Shown here piece after piece: positions 34,234 through 43,445 of a stretch of 48,853 nt of DNA. This DNA is from Staphylococcus nepalensis. GTDB taxonomy: Bacteria > Bacillota > Bacilli > Staphylococcales > Staphylococcaceae. The notes under the pieces were generated by a model. The model was not told the origin of the DNA, did not search any database, and saw nothing but the letters and a program-made list of their open reading frames with translations. Made by a program: the position numbers and the translations under genes. The stretch spans positions 604,567 to 653,419 of the forward strand of contig NZ_BMCF01000001.1 in the NCBI RefSeq assembly GCF_014635045.1, read 5' to 3'. How positions within the stretch are numbered: position 1 is the first letter of the stretch; every line of letters starts with the position of its first letter.

Positions 34234-35409
34234 ATGTGGAGTGAACCTATTATTTCAGCAACTGCATTATTTGCTCTGATTGCATTTGGGGAAATTATTT
34301 CAACATTGACAAAAGCTAGAGTCCCAATGCTTTTAACATCTATGGTCAGTTTTTTATTATTAAAATGGGCAGGTATATTCCCTGAAAATATTCTTGATTC
34401 GGCTATTTTACCTTCATTAGGTGCATTAGCCATAGCGCCTGCCATTATGCATATGGGTACCATGATGCCTTTATCAACTTTAAAGACACAGTGGAAGGCT
34501 GTTATTATTTCACTATTTGGCATTGTGGGTTCAACAGCTATGATTTTGATCATCGTTACCTTAGTTTATGATTTTCGCATTGCTGCTTCAGGTGTAGGCC
34601 CTATTTCGGGCGGTATTGTTGCACTACTAATAACAATAGATAAATTAAATGAACTAAATTTGAGTTATCTTATTGTTTTACCTGCACTTGTCCAAGGGCT
34701 ACAAGGTGTCATTGGCTTACCTTTAAGTTCTATTATTATGAAACGATATGGCGCACATTTCTTAGAAAAAAATGCTAAACATTTGCAACCAAGTTCACAA
34801 GAAGAGGTTGAGATCCAAACATCAACCGTACATACTTTACATGATAAATATCCTATTTTACGAAATAATACGCTGAGATTATTTATTATGTTTGTGCTTG
34901 CTAGTTTAGCTTTTATCATCGGAGAATTTACACCAATTCATTTTACGCTTATCAGCTTATTTTTTGGTATTATTGGCTTAAAATTAGGGTTATTTGAACA
35001 AGCAGAATTAGAAAAAAATAAATCATTCACTTTAATCCTTGTAATTATTATGTTAATTGTCATAGGTTCGATGGGAGATATAACACCTCAAGACTTGTGG
35101 CATCATCTGCCAGCTATTTTACTCATTTTACTGATAGGTACATTTGGCATTTTAATCGGTGGCGCAGTTGCTGCTAAATTAATCGGTTGGCGCTATACAA
35201 AAGCTCTGCCGGTAGCTTTAACGGCATTATATGGCTTCCCCGGAGATTACATGCTATGTGAAGAAGTCAGTCGAAGTTTAACAAAGAATCAAAAGGAACA
35301 CGACGCACTTTTCAAAGAATTACTAAGTCCTATGTTAATAGGTGGATTTACATCAGTAACAGTAGCGTCAGTTGTTTTAACAGGTATATTAATGAATTTT
35401 ATTAAATGA
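34234..35409 (+). CDS. Polytopic membrane carrier, GltS-like
   Basis: This 391-residue protein has about ten to eleven membrane helices in two halves separated by a hydrophilic loop (about residues 185-215). Features such as GVGPISGGIVALLI and GFPGDYMLCEEV (a Gly-rich re-entrant-like segment in each half) suggest a Na+-coupled carboxylate/glutamate-type carrier, but I cannot name the family securely. It is followed after 17 bases by an amidohydrolase, so it probably imports that enzyme's substrate (an acylated or dipeptide-like compound) or exports its product. The promoter region holds TATGAT at about 34194 with a weak -35. Confidence 0.6.
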   Translation: MWSEPIISATALFALIAFGEIISTLTKARVPMLLTSMVSFLLLKWAGIFPENILDSAILPSLGALAIAPAIMHMGTMMPLSTLKTQWKAVIISLFGIVGSTAMILIIVTLVYDFRIAASGVGPISGGIVALLITIDKLNELNLSYLIVLPALVQGLQGVIGLPLSSIIMKRYGAHFLEKNAKHLQPSSQEEVEIQTSTVHTLHDKYPILRNNTLRLFIMFVLASLAFIIGEFTPIHFTLISLFFGIIGLKLGLFEQAELEKNKSFTLILVIIMLIVIGSMGDITPQDLWHHLPAILLILLIGTFGILIGGAVAAKLIGWRYTKALPVALTALYGFPGDYMLCEEVSRSLTKNQKEHDALFKELLSPMLIGGFTSVTVASVVLTGILMNFIK

Positions 35410-35426
35410 TAAGGGAGGCATTTTAA

Positions 35427-36656
35427 ATGCTTATAAAAAATATCAATCTTATAGATGGAACTGGTAACGAATTACAAAAGGAAGTGGATGTGCTTATTGA
35501 AGACAATCAATTTAAGACTATTGGTAAAAATTTAGAAAACTCAAACCATGAAATTATAGATGGTCGTAACAAATATTTATTACCAGGAATGATAGATAGT
35601 CATGTCCATATTATGGAAGAAATGAGGCCATTAGATGAAAAATTAACTACTCCTTTTTCATATACATTTTATAGAGCAATAGATCACCTTAGACGTACAG
35701 TAAATTGTGGTATCACTACAGTCCGTGATGCCTTAGGAGCTGATCAAGGTATTAAAGAAGCAGTACAAGATGGTTTAATATTAGGACCTCGCATGCAAAT
35801 TAGCATTAATGCACTAACAATTACTGGCGGCCATGGAGACAAATTAACGAAGTCTGGTATTACTATGCCTAGCTTTATTGAAGATTACCCTGGTTTACCT
35901 ACTGGCATATGTGATGGAGTGGAAGAAGTACGTAAAAAAGTAAGAGAAATGCTACGCGCTGGTGCAGATGTAATCAAAGTACATGCAACAGGTGGTGTAA
36001 CAAGCCCTACAGATCATCCAGACTTCACTCAATTTTCAATTGAAGAGCTTAAAGTAATGGTTGAAGAAGCCCAATTCAGAGGTAACCGTAAAGTAATGGC
36101 ACACGCACAAGGCTTACAAGGTGTGAAAAACTGTATTGCCGCAGGGATTCATTCCATAGAACATGGCATTTATCTTGATGATGAAGCAATTGAAAGTATG
36201 AAAAATCAAGGTATATTCCTTGTACCAACTTTGCTAGCGCCAGTTTCTGTAATTGAATTTGCAGATGAACTGGGCATGTCTGAGGCCTCTATTCAAAAAT
36301 CAAAAGAAGTCCTAGATGCACATACTTCTAGTTTTACTAAAGCTGTTAATGCAGGTGTAAAAATTGCAATGGGTACGGACGCTGGTGTATTTAAGCACGG
36401 AACGAATTTACGTGAACTAGCATTAATGGTTGAACACGGTATGACACCGATGCAAGCTATTGTAGCTTCAACTAAAGTTTCAGCAGAATGCCTTGGTTAT
36501 GATGATGAAATAGGAACAGTAGAAGCAGGGAAAAAAGCAGATTTTATTATAGTAGATGATAACCCATTAAATAATATTGGATTACTTAAAAATCCAAATA
36601 ACATAAAAATCGTAAGTATTGATGGCAAGATTGTTAAAAACTACGACGAAAATTAA
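35427..36656 (+). CDS. Metal-dependent amidohydrolase (prolidase/imidazolonepropionase-like)
   Basis: This 409-residue amidohydrolase-superfamily TIM barrel has a complete metal site: His59 and His61 (DSHVH), Lys184 (DVIKVHATGG, a likely carboxylated lysine bridging two metals), His226 (MAHAQG), His246 (SIEHGI) and Asp318 (MGTDAG). The C-terminal EIGTVEAGKKADFIIVDDNPL is typical of the group that includes Xaa-Pro or Xaa-Arg dipeptidases and other N-acyl-amino-acid hydrolases. The start follows GGGAGG. The 17-base gap to the carrier indicates co-transcription. The exact substrate is open. Confidence 0.82.
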   Translation: MLIKNINLIDGTGNELQKEVDVLIEDNQFKTIGKNLENSNHEIIDGRNKYLLPGMIDSHVHIMEEMRPLDEKLTTPFSYTFYRAIDHLRRTVNCGITTVRDALGADQGIKEAVQDGLILGPRMQISINALTITGGHGDKLTKSGITMPSFIEDYPGLPTGICDGVEEVRKKVREMLRAGADVIKVHATGGVTSPTDHPDFTQFSIEELKVMVEEAQFRGNRKVMAHAQGLQGVKNCIAAGIHSIEHGIYLDDEAIESMKNQGIFLVPTLLAPVSVIEFADELGMSEASIQKSKEVLDAHTSSFTKAVNAGVKIAMGTDAGVFKHGTNLRELALMVEHGMTPMQAIVASTKVSAECLGYDDEIGTVEAGKKADFIIVDDNPLNNIGLLKNPNNIKIVSIDGKIVKNYDEN

Positions 36657-36723
36657 TCTTTTATATTCGGTTTTAAAGATAAATATCGTAAAAATAGAAA
36701 ATTAAGTAATAAAATTAAAAATC

Positions 36724-36768
36724 AATACCCCGGCGTGCATCATAAAAATGGATACTCGGCGGGGTATT
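36724..36768. terminator. Bidirectional rho-independent terminator
   Basis: AATACCCCG (36724-36732) pairs with CGGGGTATT (36760-36768). It separates the amidohydrolase unit from the end of the ara operon, which converge here. Confidence 0.8.
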
Positions 36769-36788
36769 TAAATTAATAATTTTTAAAA

Positions 36789-38189
36789 TTACCCTTTGAC
36801 TTGTGCAGTTGTTTGATTTGAGTGATGTGATTCTCCAATTTTTTCAATTTCTTCAAGTGTGCGTCCCTTTGATTCCGGTACAAATTTTTTCACAAACAAT
36901 ACACCAAGAATACAGATAACGCCAAATATTGCGAAGACTAACTGTTGTGAGAAATATGCTGTCATAATTGGGAAAAGTAATCCAACTAAAAATGACCCAA
37001 CCCAGTTTAATGACGAAGCTGTACCTGAAGCAAAACCTCTAATTGCTAATGGGAATATCTCTCCTACAATGACCCATGTTAATGGCGCCCAAGTAAATGA
37101 ATAGAACGCTACGTAAATACTTAAAAATACTACAATCAATAACGGGTTGGCATTAGGTAAAACCATATGGATGATTGCCGGTAAAATAAATGACAATCCC
37201 ATTACAGTGCCACCTAACATTAATAATGTTCTTCTATTAAATTTATCTGCTATCCAAATGAATAATAATGATCCAAGCACAAGAATGATACCTTGAATAA
37301 TAGGCCACATAAGTGCTGAACTTGCTGATCCTCCAGTTGCTTCTTCTACAATTAATGGAATGTAATAAAATATTGCATTTGCACCTTGAAATTGTTGAAA
37401 GGCTGCAACGCCAAGCCCTGCAATCACAAGATATTTATACTTTCCATTAAATAAAGTGGCAAGTGAATGCTTAACTTCGTTGTTTCGTTCTTTTTGAATA
37501 ATATTTTCAATTTCTTTTAGTTCGTTTTCAATATTATTATTATTTCTCAAATTACTTAATACTAATTTTGCTTCTTTAAATTTATTATTTTTTATTAAAA
37601 ACCTTGGAGATTCCGGTAATTTCAATACACCTAAAAATAAAATTAATGCAGGTATTGCGGCAGCACTAAGCATCAATCTCCATCCAATCTCGACTGGTAA
37701 ATCTCTTAAAAAGTAATCAACAATATAAGATAATAACATACCTGAAACTATCATCGTTTGATTCATACCAGATAGTTGACCGCGATATTTTGCTGGTGCC
37801 ATTTCAGACATATAAGCTGGTACTAATGCTGAAGCTGCACCCACAGCTAAACCAAGTATTACTCTTGATATAATTAAAAAATAATTACCTTCATGAGGCG
37901 CAATACCCGATAATATGGAGCCTACGGTGAATATCATAGCTGAAATTAAAATCATCTTTCTTCGCCCTAGTTTATCTGATAATCTCCCTGCTAAAATGCC
38001 ACCAAATATAGCACCTAACATAACTGATGATGTAATTAATCCAATAATAAAACCACTATTGATACCCCAATCTTCTCTTAAAAATGGTAAAGCTCCTGTC
38101 ATAACACCAATATCATATCCAAATAAAATACCCCCAAATGCACCAAAGAAATAGATAAAACGATTTGAAACTTTACTGTTTACTTTCAT
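36789..38189 (-). CDS. MFS sugar porter (AraE/XylE-type pentose:H+ symporter)
   Basis: This twelve-helix major facilitator protein has sugar-porter signatures: GGILFGYDIGVMTGALPF (helix 1), GRLSDKLGRRKMI (loop 2-3), PAKYRGQLSGMNQ, LPESPRFL, GVAAFQQFQGANAIFYY (helix 7 sugar-binding QQ) and FVPESKGRTLEEIE. GTG at 38198 opens the frame; the ATG at 38189 has AGAGGG at the right distance and gives 466 residues. It follows araA by 64 bases with no terminator between, so it is probably the last gene of the ara operon and imports L-arabinose. Specificity is inferred from position; xylose is the alternative. Confidence 0.85.
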   Translation of the reverse strand: MKVNSKVSNRFIYFFGAFGGILFGYDIGVMTGALPFLREDWGINSGFIIGLITSSVMLGAIFGGILAGRLSDKLGRRKMILISAMIFTVGSILSGIAPHEGNYFLIISRVILGLAVGAASALVPAYMSEMAPAKYRGQLSGMNQTMIVSGMLLSYIVDYFLRDLPVEIGWRLMLSAAAIPALILFLGVLKLPESPRFLIKNNKFKEAKLVLSNLRNNNNIENELKEIENIIQKERNNEVKHSLATLFNGKYKYLVIAGLGVAAFQQFQGANAIFYYIPLIVEEATGGSASSALMWPIIQGIILVLGSLLFIWIADKFNRRTLLMLGGTVMGLSFILPAIIHMVLPNANPLLIVVFLSIYVAFYSFTWAPLTWVIVGEIFPLAIRGFASGTASSLNWVGSFLVGLLFPIMTAYFSQQLVFAIFGVICILGVLFVKKFVPESKGRTLEEIEKIGESHHSNQTTAQVKG

Positions 38190-38253
38190 CCCATTCACCC
38201 TCTTTTTTGTTCGAACACCAATTTTAACTTTGTGATGCGTTGCAATAGATAAT

Positions 38254-39675
38254 TTAATTAATCAATACATATTCTGTATCAAACATATTTAATAGCATTT
38301 CAATTTGTTCTGTATTTAATTTCAATGATAATACGGTATGATGGCCGCCGCCTTCTTTTATCCACTGTTTCACACCTTGTTTCAACGATGGTTTCACTTC
38401 CCATAAAACTCTAGCGACTGGTAAATAAGGCGCGGGTTCTTTTAATGATTTTGCCTCTATTTCATTTATAATAAATTTGAAAGACGTTCCTAAATCTAGC
38501 ATTGTGACAACTACACCTTGGCCTTGTTTACCATCAAACACTAATCTTGCTGGGTCATGCTTATCCCCAATTCCTAAAGGATTCACGATAATTTTAGGTT
38601 TATTTTCAGAAAGTGTAGGGTCTACCTCTAACATATGTGATCCAAGAATATGAGATTGATTACTTCTCAAATCATAAATATAATCTTCCATAAATCCTGT
38701 TGCTTCGTTTTGTGCAACTATTTTTAATAATCTATCGAGTGCAGCCGTTTTCCAATCTCCTTCACCAGCAAAACCATAACCTTGTTCATTTAATCTTTGT
38801 ACAGCTAGACCAGGTAATTGTTTCATCCCATGTAAATCTTCAAAATTAGTAGTAAATGCAGTGTAATCACCATCATCTAAGAATCTTTTTATCGCAACCT
38901 CGTATTTAATTTGCTCTATAACAGAATCATTAAATGCTTCTTCGCTATAATCCCTATAATCAAATTCGTACAAATCTTGATAAACCTTAAACAATTGATT
39001 AACTTCTGAATCTGTAACGCTACGGATATATTCAACTAGATCTCCAATACCATAATAGTCAACTGTCCAGCCATATTGAATTTGCGCTTCGATTTTATCT
39101 CCTTCAGTAACAGCAACATTTCGCATATTGTCACCAAATCTCGCTACTTTTAAATTAAAGCTTTCATTATAAGCATTAGCAACAAACATCCAATCCTTTA
39201 ATTGTTGTTGAACTTCTGAATCTCTCCAATGACCAAAAATAATTTCATTGTTTTTATTTAATCGACGATTGATATACCCATATTCCCTGTCTCCATGTGC
39301 AGATTGATGTAAATTCATGTAATCCATATCTATTTTTTCCCAGGAAATATTTTCATTATATTGCGTTGCGAGATGTAACAACGGCTTTTGTAATAGTTTT
39401 GTACCCCTTATCCACATTTTTGCTGGAGAGAATGTATGCATCCATGTAATAACACCTAAAACGTCATCTCTATAATTTGCTTCTTTCATAATTTCAGTAA
39501 TCACATCAGATGAAATAGCTAATTTAGTTTGTAATTCGATTTCAAATGGTAAATCTCCTTCTGAATTCAATCCATCTGTTATATTCTGCGCATTTTCTTG
39601 GACTTGGGATAATGCTTCATCACCATATAGTTCTTGAGAACCAACCACGAACCAGAATTTTTTTGAATTATTCAT
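38254..39675 (-). CDS. araA: L-arabinose isomerase
   Basis: This 473-residue enzyme converts L-arabinose to L-ribulose. The N-terminus FWFVVGSQELYG is the standard AraA opening. Further hallmarks are WMHTFSPAKMWI, the catalytic/Mn2+ Glu segments GYGFAGEGDWKTAAL and FMEDYIYD, the metal His in GSHMLEVDP and the late His in GGGHHTVLS. The length is close to that of the B. subtilis and E. coli enzymes. The start has AAGGAGG and lies 12 bases after araD. Order here is B-D-A, all co-directional. Cytoplasmic. Confidence 0.97.
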   Translation of the reverse strand: MNNSKKFWFVVGSQELYGDEALSQVQENAQNITDGLNSEGDLPFEIELQTKLAISSDVITEIMKEANYRDDVLGVITWMHTFSPAKMWIRGTKLLQKPLLHLATQYNENISWEKIDMDYMNLHQSAHGDREYGYINRRLNKNNEIIFGHWRDSEVQQQLKDWMFVANAYNESFNLKVARFGDNMRNVAVTEGDKIEAQIQYGWTVDYYGIGDLVEYIRSVTDSEVNQLFKVYQDLYEFDYRDYSEEAFNDSVIEQIKYEVAIKRFLDDGDYTAFTTNFEDLHGMKQLPGLAVQRLNEQGYGFAGEGDWKTAALDRLLKIVAQNEATGFMEDYIYDLRSNQSHILGSHMLEVDPTLSENKPKIIVNPLGIGDKHDPARLVFDGKQGQGVVVTMLDLGTSFKFIINEIEAKSLKEPAPYLPVARVLWEVKPSLKQGVKQWIKEGGGHHTVLSLKLNTEQIEMLLNMFDTEYVLIN

Positions 39676-39687
39676 TATATTTCCTCC

Positions 39688-40383
39688 TTATTTTTGACCA
39701 TAATATGCATTCGCACCATGTTTTCTTTCAAAATGCTTATCAAGTATTTCTTGCGGTAATGTTTGGGCAAAAGGGTTTAATTGTCGTGTAAATATATTCA
39801 TTTTGCATATTTCTTCTAATACTACTGCATTCATGACTGCAGATTGACAATCGTCTCCCCAAACAAACGGCGCATGACCACGTAATAATACTGCAGGTAC
39901 TTCATGTGGATTGATATGCTTTTCTTTAAATGTTTCAATGATCACGTTTCCAGTTTCATATTCATAATTTTTATTTATTTCTTCAGGTGTTAAAAATCTT
40001 GCGCATGGTATTGCGCCATAAAATGTATCAGCATGTGTCGTCCCCATTGCGGGTACTTCTAATCCAGATTGTGACCAAGTTGTTGCCCAAGGAGAATGTG
40101 TATGAACCACACTCCCAATATCATCAAATTTTTTATAAATTACTGCATGTGTTGGCATATCAGATGAGGGTTTCAGTTTTCCTTCCACCACCTCACAATT
40201 CAAATTACAAACAACCATATCTTCAGGTTCCATCTCATCATAATTAACACCACTTGGTTTAATTACAAATAATTGTGACGCTTTATCAAAAGCACTAACA
40301 TTTCCCCATGTATATTTGATTAGCCCTCTTTGAGGCAATTCGAGATTAGCTTTATAAACTTCAGATTTTAATGTTTCTAGCAT
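39688..40383 (-). CDS. araD: L-ribulose-5-phosphate 4-epimerase
   Basis: This 231-residue class II aldolase-fold enzyme makes D-xylulose 5-phosphate for the pentose phosphate pathway. The zinc ligands His94 and His96 (VVHTHS) and His170 (LLRGHAPFVWG) are present, as are Asp75 (SSDMPTH) and the phosphate-binding line TWGNVSAFDK. The start has AGGAGGT and overlaps the end of araB by 23 bases, so the genes are tightly coupled. The length equals that of E. coli AraD. Confidence 0.96.
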   Translation of the reverse strand: MLETLKSEVYKANLELPQRGLIKYTWGNVSAFDKASQLFVIKPSGVNYDEMEPEDMVVCNLNCEVVEGKLKPSSDMPTHAVIYKKFDDIGSVVHTHSPWATTWSQSGLEVPAMGTTHADTFYGAIPCARFLTPEEINKNYEYETGNVIIETFKEKHINPHEVPAVLLRGHAPFVWGDDCQSAVMNAVVLEEICKMNIFTRQLNPFAQTLPQEILDKHFERKHGANAYYGQK

Positions 40384-41983
40384 ATGCTTTACCTCCTAAA
40401 TGTTTAGAGAACAAACGCTCTATTGGTAATCCAAGTTTCATTTTCTCTACATAGTTATTAAAGTGATCTACTTCTTGTTTAACTGGCGATAACGTTTCTT
40501 CTTCAATATTTACAAAAACTACTTCATTTAAAAATTGTTCTAATGTTTGCATTGTTTCAAGCGATGTAAAATAAGAAAGTATAGCTATTCCCCAAGCTCC
40601 TCCTTCACTAGCTGTATTCATAACTGTGATATCGTTATCCAGTGCTGAAGATAATACCTGTTGCGCAACGCCTTTCGTTTTAAAAATGCCCCCGTGAGCG
40701 ATTAACTTTTCTAACTCTATTGATTCATTTTTTTTCAACATATCCATGCCAATTTTCAAAGTACTGAAAGCACTGTATAAATGCATTTTCATGAAATTAG
40801 CTAAATTGAAATTGTAATTTGGTTCCCTTACAAAAAGTGGATATCCTTGTTCGACATTTGTAATATTTTCTCCTGAAACATAGTTATAAGATAATAATCC
40901 ACCAATATTATCATCGCTATTTAGAGAACTTCGGAATATTTGTCCGTACAACTCATCAGATGAAAAATCTACTCCCATTACTTTTAAAACTTCGCTAAAC
41001 AGATTCATCCAATCGTTAATATCAGAAGTGCAATTATTTGTATGAATCATTGCCACTTCATTACCATTAGGTGTCGTCACTATATCAATTTCAGGATATT
41101 TATCTTTCAATTCTTGTGATAAAACCACCATTGAGAATGCGCTTGTGCCAGCAGACACATTACCTGTATTTGTAGCAACTGTATTTGTAGCTACCATACC
41201 TGTGCCTGCATCACCTTCAGGCGGACACATGATACATCCAGATTCAAGCTTATTAGAAGCATCTAAAAGTTTAGCGCCTTCTTTGGTCAAACATCCACCA
41301 CTTTCTCCGGACACGCTTACTTTTGGTAATATTTTTTCAATCGGTTTATTAAAACCATGTTCTTGAAATAATTGATTGGTTACATTGATCAAATCAGGTC
41401 TATAATTTTTCTGATTAATGTCGATAGGAAACATCCCTGAAGCATCTCCAATGCCAAGTACTTTTTCCCCTGTTAAATACCAATGTACATATCCAGCTAA
41501 TGTAGTAATATATTCCACTTGGCGCACGTGTCTTTCATTATCTAAAACACCTTGAAAAATATGTGCAATGCTCCATCTTTCTGGAATATTAAATTGAAAT
41601 TTTTCGCTCAATATAGCAGCTGCTTCACTTGTGTTTCCATTTCTCCAAGTTCTGAAAGGCACCAGCAGATCTTCATTTTTGTCAAAAGCTAAATACCCAT
41701 GCATCATACCACTAATACCTATGGCATTTACTTTAGTTAGCGTAAGATTATATTGCTGTTTTAAATTTTGTGTCATATCTTCGTAACTTTTCTGCAAGCC
41801 TATCCAAATATCATTAATTGAATACGTCCAATAACCGTTTATAAACTCATTTTCCCATTCAAAACTTCCTGTCGCTACTGTGTTTAAATTTTTGTCTATA
41901 GCAATGGTTTTTATTCTAGTAGATCCCAACTCTATGCCAATGGAAATATCTTCACTTGATAAATTCATATTCAAATTATTCAA
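40361..41983 (-). CDS. araB: L-ribulokinase
   Basis: This FGGY-family sugar kinase phosphorylates L-ribulose. The frame opens at 42046, but AAAGGGGTG lies 7 bases ahead of a TTG at 41983, which I take as the start (540 residues); the first ATG (41968) lacks a ribosome-binding site. ISIGIELGSTRIKTIAID is the phosphate-1 motif; GISGMMHGYLAFD and TGNVSAGTSAFSMVVLS are typical of kinases of this family, and LIAHGGIFKTKGVAQQVLSSAL is the C-terminal adenosine segment. The predicted promoter, AraR boxes and cre site lie just upstream. It is the first gene of araBDA. Confidence 0.93.
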   Translation of the reverse strand: MNNLNMNLSSEDISIGIELGSTRIKTIAIDKNLNTVATGSFEWENEFINGYWTYSINDIWIGLQKSYEDMTQNLKQQYNLTLTKVNAIGISGMMHGYLAFDKNEDLLVPFRTWRNGNTSEAAAILSEKFQFNIPERWSIAHIFQGVLDNERHVRQVEYITTLAGYVHWYLTGEKVLGIGDASGMFPIDINQKNYRPDLINVTNQLFQEHGFNKPIEKILPKVSVSGESGGCLTKEGAKLLDASNKLESGCIMCPPEGDAGTGMVATNTVATNTGNVSAGTSAFSMVVLSQELKDKYPEIDIVTTPNGNEVAMIHTNNCTSDINDWMNLFSEVLKVMGVDFSSDELYGQIFRSSLNSDDNIGGLLSYNYVSGENITNVEQGYPLFVREPNYNFNLANFMKMHLYSAFSTLKIGMDMLKKNESIELEKLIAHGGIFKTKGVAQQVLSSALDNDITVMNTASEGGAWGIAILSYFTSLETMQTLEQFLNEVVFVNIEEETLSPVKQEVDHFNNYVEKMKLGLPIERLFSKHLGGKAYARNIKI

Positions 41984-41997
41984 TTTCTCACACCCCT

Positions 41998-42013
41998 TTG
42001 CAACCGTTTTCAA
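41998..42013 (-). promoter_or_regulatory. CcpA catabolite-responsive element (cre)
   Basis: The minus-strand 16-mer TTGAAAACGGTTGCAA fits WTGNAANCGNWNNCAW at every position. It lies downstream of the araB promoter and 15 bases before the start codon, so CcpA bound here would block transcription when glucose is available. Confidence 0.75.
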
Positions 42014-42021
42014 ATATATCC

Positions 42022-42071
42022 TATAATATTTGTCCGTACATGTCAATATATTTTAAATTGTGTACGGACAA
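42022..42071 (-). promoter_or_regulatory. araBDA promoter with two AraR boxes
   Basis: TTGTCCGTACA (42030-42040) and TGTACGGACAA (42061-42071) are exact inverted copies, 31 bp apart. The minus-strand promoter TTGACA (42041-42046), 17 bp, TAGGAT lies so that one box fills the spacer and the other sits just upstream of the -35, as in AraR-repressed operons of Bacillus. Confidence 0.85.
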
Positions 42072-42076
42072 TGACA

Positions 42077-42115
42077 ATTAAAAAACTCAAATCAATATAT
42101 GATTGATTTGAGTTT
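42077..42115 (-). terminator. Rho-independent terminator of araR
   Basis: A 14-bp perfect stem, 42083-42096 with 42102-42115 (ACTCAAATCAAT core), has a 5-base loop and a TTTTTT run on the minus strand. It isolates araR from the araBDA promoter. Confidence 0.88.
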
Positions 42116-43195
42116 CTAAATTTTTTTAACTGAATTCCGTTCGATAATATATGTGTCGAGGAGTATGGAGTCTGATTTTTCATTATTTTCTATAGCGTTT
42201 ATTATCCACTTTGCCGCTTTCACACCTAATAATTCTTGCGGATGCGACGTACTCGTTAAATTCATCTCACTCAACCTACTAAGGACTGAATCATCTTCTC
42301 CGACTACAGATATATCTCTTGGAACACGTATATTTTTTCCTTTTAATCGCTGGATGATATCGTAAGCAATTTCGTCATTATAGCAAACTAAAGCGGATAT
42401 ATTAATTTTCCGTTCAAAAATGTGCTGAACAATCTGTTCAATAACTTGTATTTTATTTTCTGTATCAAATGTATAAATATGTTCACCTTTAAAAAGTATC
42501 GTATTGGCTTCAAATGCATCAAAGTAACCTTTCATTCTCAATTTCCCTTGATTATCATCAATTTTCGTAATCAATGCAATATTTTCATGTCCATGATCAA
42601 TTAAATATTGTGTTGCTAAATAACCTGATTTAATATCATCAATCGCAATAAAAGGTAAATTTAATTCGTCATATTTGGCATTTATCATTAAAATAGGAAT
42701 ATCTCTTTGTTTAAATAATGAATAGTAAGACAAATTGGGATTATAAACGTTACTCTTAGTCGGTTCTATAATAAGTCCGGAAACACCTTGGTTTAACATC
42801 ATATCCAAGCATTTCTTCTCTTCGTCATGATTATTATTAGTACTCGCTAATATTAATGAGTAACCTTGTTTCTTCAATTCATTTTCTAAACCCCTAATTA
42901 TACTAGGGAATATATAATCTGAAACATATGTCACGATTACGCCTATTTTTTTGGAAGCTTTACTTTGGTTGGAATTCAAAAAATTATAACTGACATATGA
43001 ACCTGAACCTTTTTTCTTTTTTATAAAACCATCTTGAACAAGCATATTCATTGCTTGTCTTACAGTATACCTACTTACATTAAACTTACTTTGGAACTGT
43101 TTTTCAGTAGGTAAAAGCATACCTGCATGGTAACTTTTATTAATTATTTTTTCTTTTATTTCATCCGCTACAATTTGATATTTTGGCTTATTCAT
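42116..43195 (-). CDS. araR: Arabinose operon repressor AraR
   Basis: This 359-residue chimeric repressor has an N-terminal GntR-type winged helix (residues about 3-70: YQIVADEIKEKI...LPTEKQFQSKFNVSRYTVRQAMNMLVQDGFIKKKKGSGSYV) and a LacI/GalR-type effector domain (about 83-355: IGVIVTYVSDYIFPSIIRGLENEL ... GHENIALIT ... VVGEDDSVLSRLSEMNLTSTSHP). This combination is diagnostic of AraR, which releases its operators on binding L-arabinose. It lies upstream of and co-directional with araBDA, separated by its own terminator. TAGGAG precedes the start by 11 bases. Confidence 0.93.
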   Translation of the reverse strand: MNKPKYQIVADEIKEKIINKSYHAGMLLPTEKQFQSKFNVSRYTVRQAMNMLVQDGFIKKKKGSGSYVSYNFLNSNQSKASKKIGVIVTYVSDYIFPSIIRGLENELKKQGYSLILASTNNNHDEEKKCLDMMLNQGVSGLIIEPTKSNVYNPNLSYYSLFKQRDIPILMINAKYDELNLPFIAIDDIKSGYLATQYLIDHGHENIALITKIDDNQGKLRMKGYFDAFEANTILFKGEHIYTFDTENKIQVIEQIVQHIFERKINISALVCYNDEIAYDIIQRLKGKNIRVPRDISVVGEDDSVLSRLSEMNLTSTSHPQELLGVKAAKWIINAIENNEKSDSILLDTYIIERNSVKKI

Positions 43196-43221
43196 AGTTA
43201 AAAATCTCCTAATATTACCAT

Positions 43222-43235
43222 ATTGTTATAACAAT
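43222..43235. promoter_or_regulatory. Perfect 14-bp palindrome in the araR leader
   Basis: ATTGTTATAACAAT lies about 15 bases downstream of a TATAAT -10 and before the araR ribosome-binding site. It shares the outer TTGT...ACAA with the AraR boxes but differs at the centre, so it may be an autoregulatory site or a target of another repressor. Confidence 0.45.
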
Positions 43236-43382
43236 GCATATTATAGCATACGCCATATTTTCTTACTGAACACAGCTTTGAATTGATAATTATGTATATT
43301 GAGGTGCTATTATTTTAATCAAATTATTGTATGATCAATTTCACGCTGTAAGTATCAATTATTCACCAATATTCAAAAAGAT

Positions 43383-43410
43383 AAAAAGGAGGTGTAACAT
43401 GCACACCTCC
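43383..43410 (-). terminator. Rho-independent terminator of msrA
   Basis: ACACCTCC (43403-43410) and GGAGGTGT (43388-43395) form an 8-bp stem with a 7-base loop, and TTTTT follows on the minus strand. Confidence 0.8.
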
Positions 43411-43445
43411 CTAACGTATTTAAGATTCATTTAAATCGTTTGTTA

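Noticed and set aside
43388..43433. Plus-strand AGGAGGTG-AACATG followed by an 11-codon frame (MHTSLTYLRFI)
   Set aside because: The apparent ribosome-binding site is one arm of the msrA terminator hairpin, and the start codon lies in its loop.
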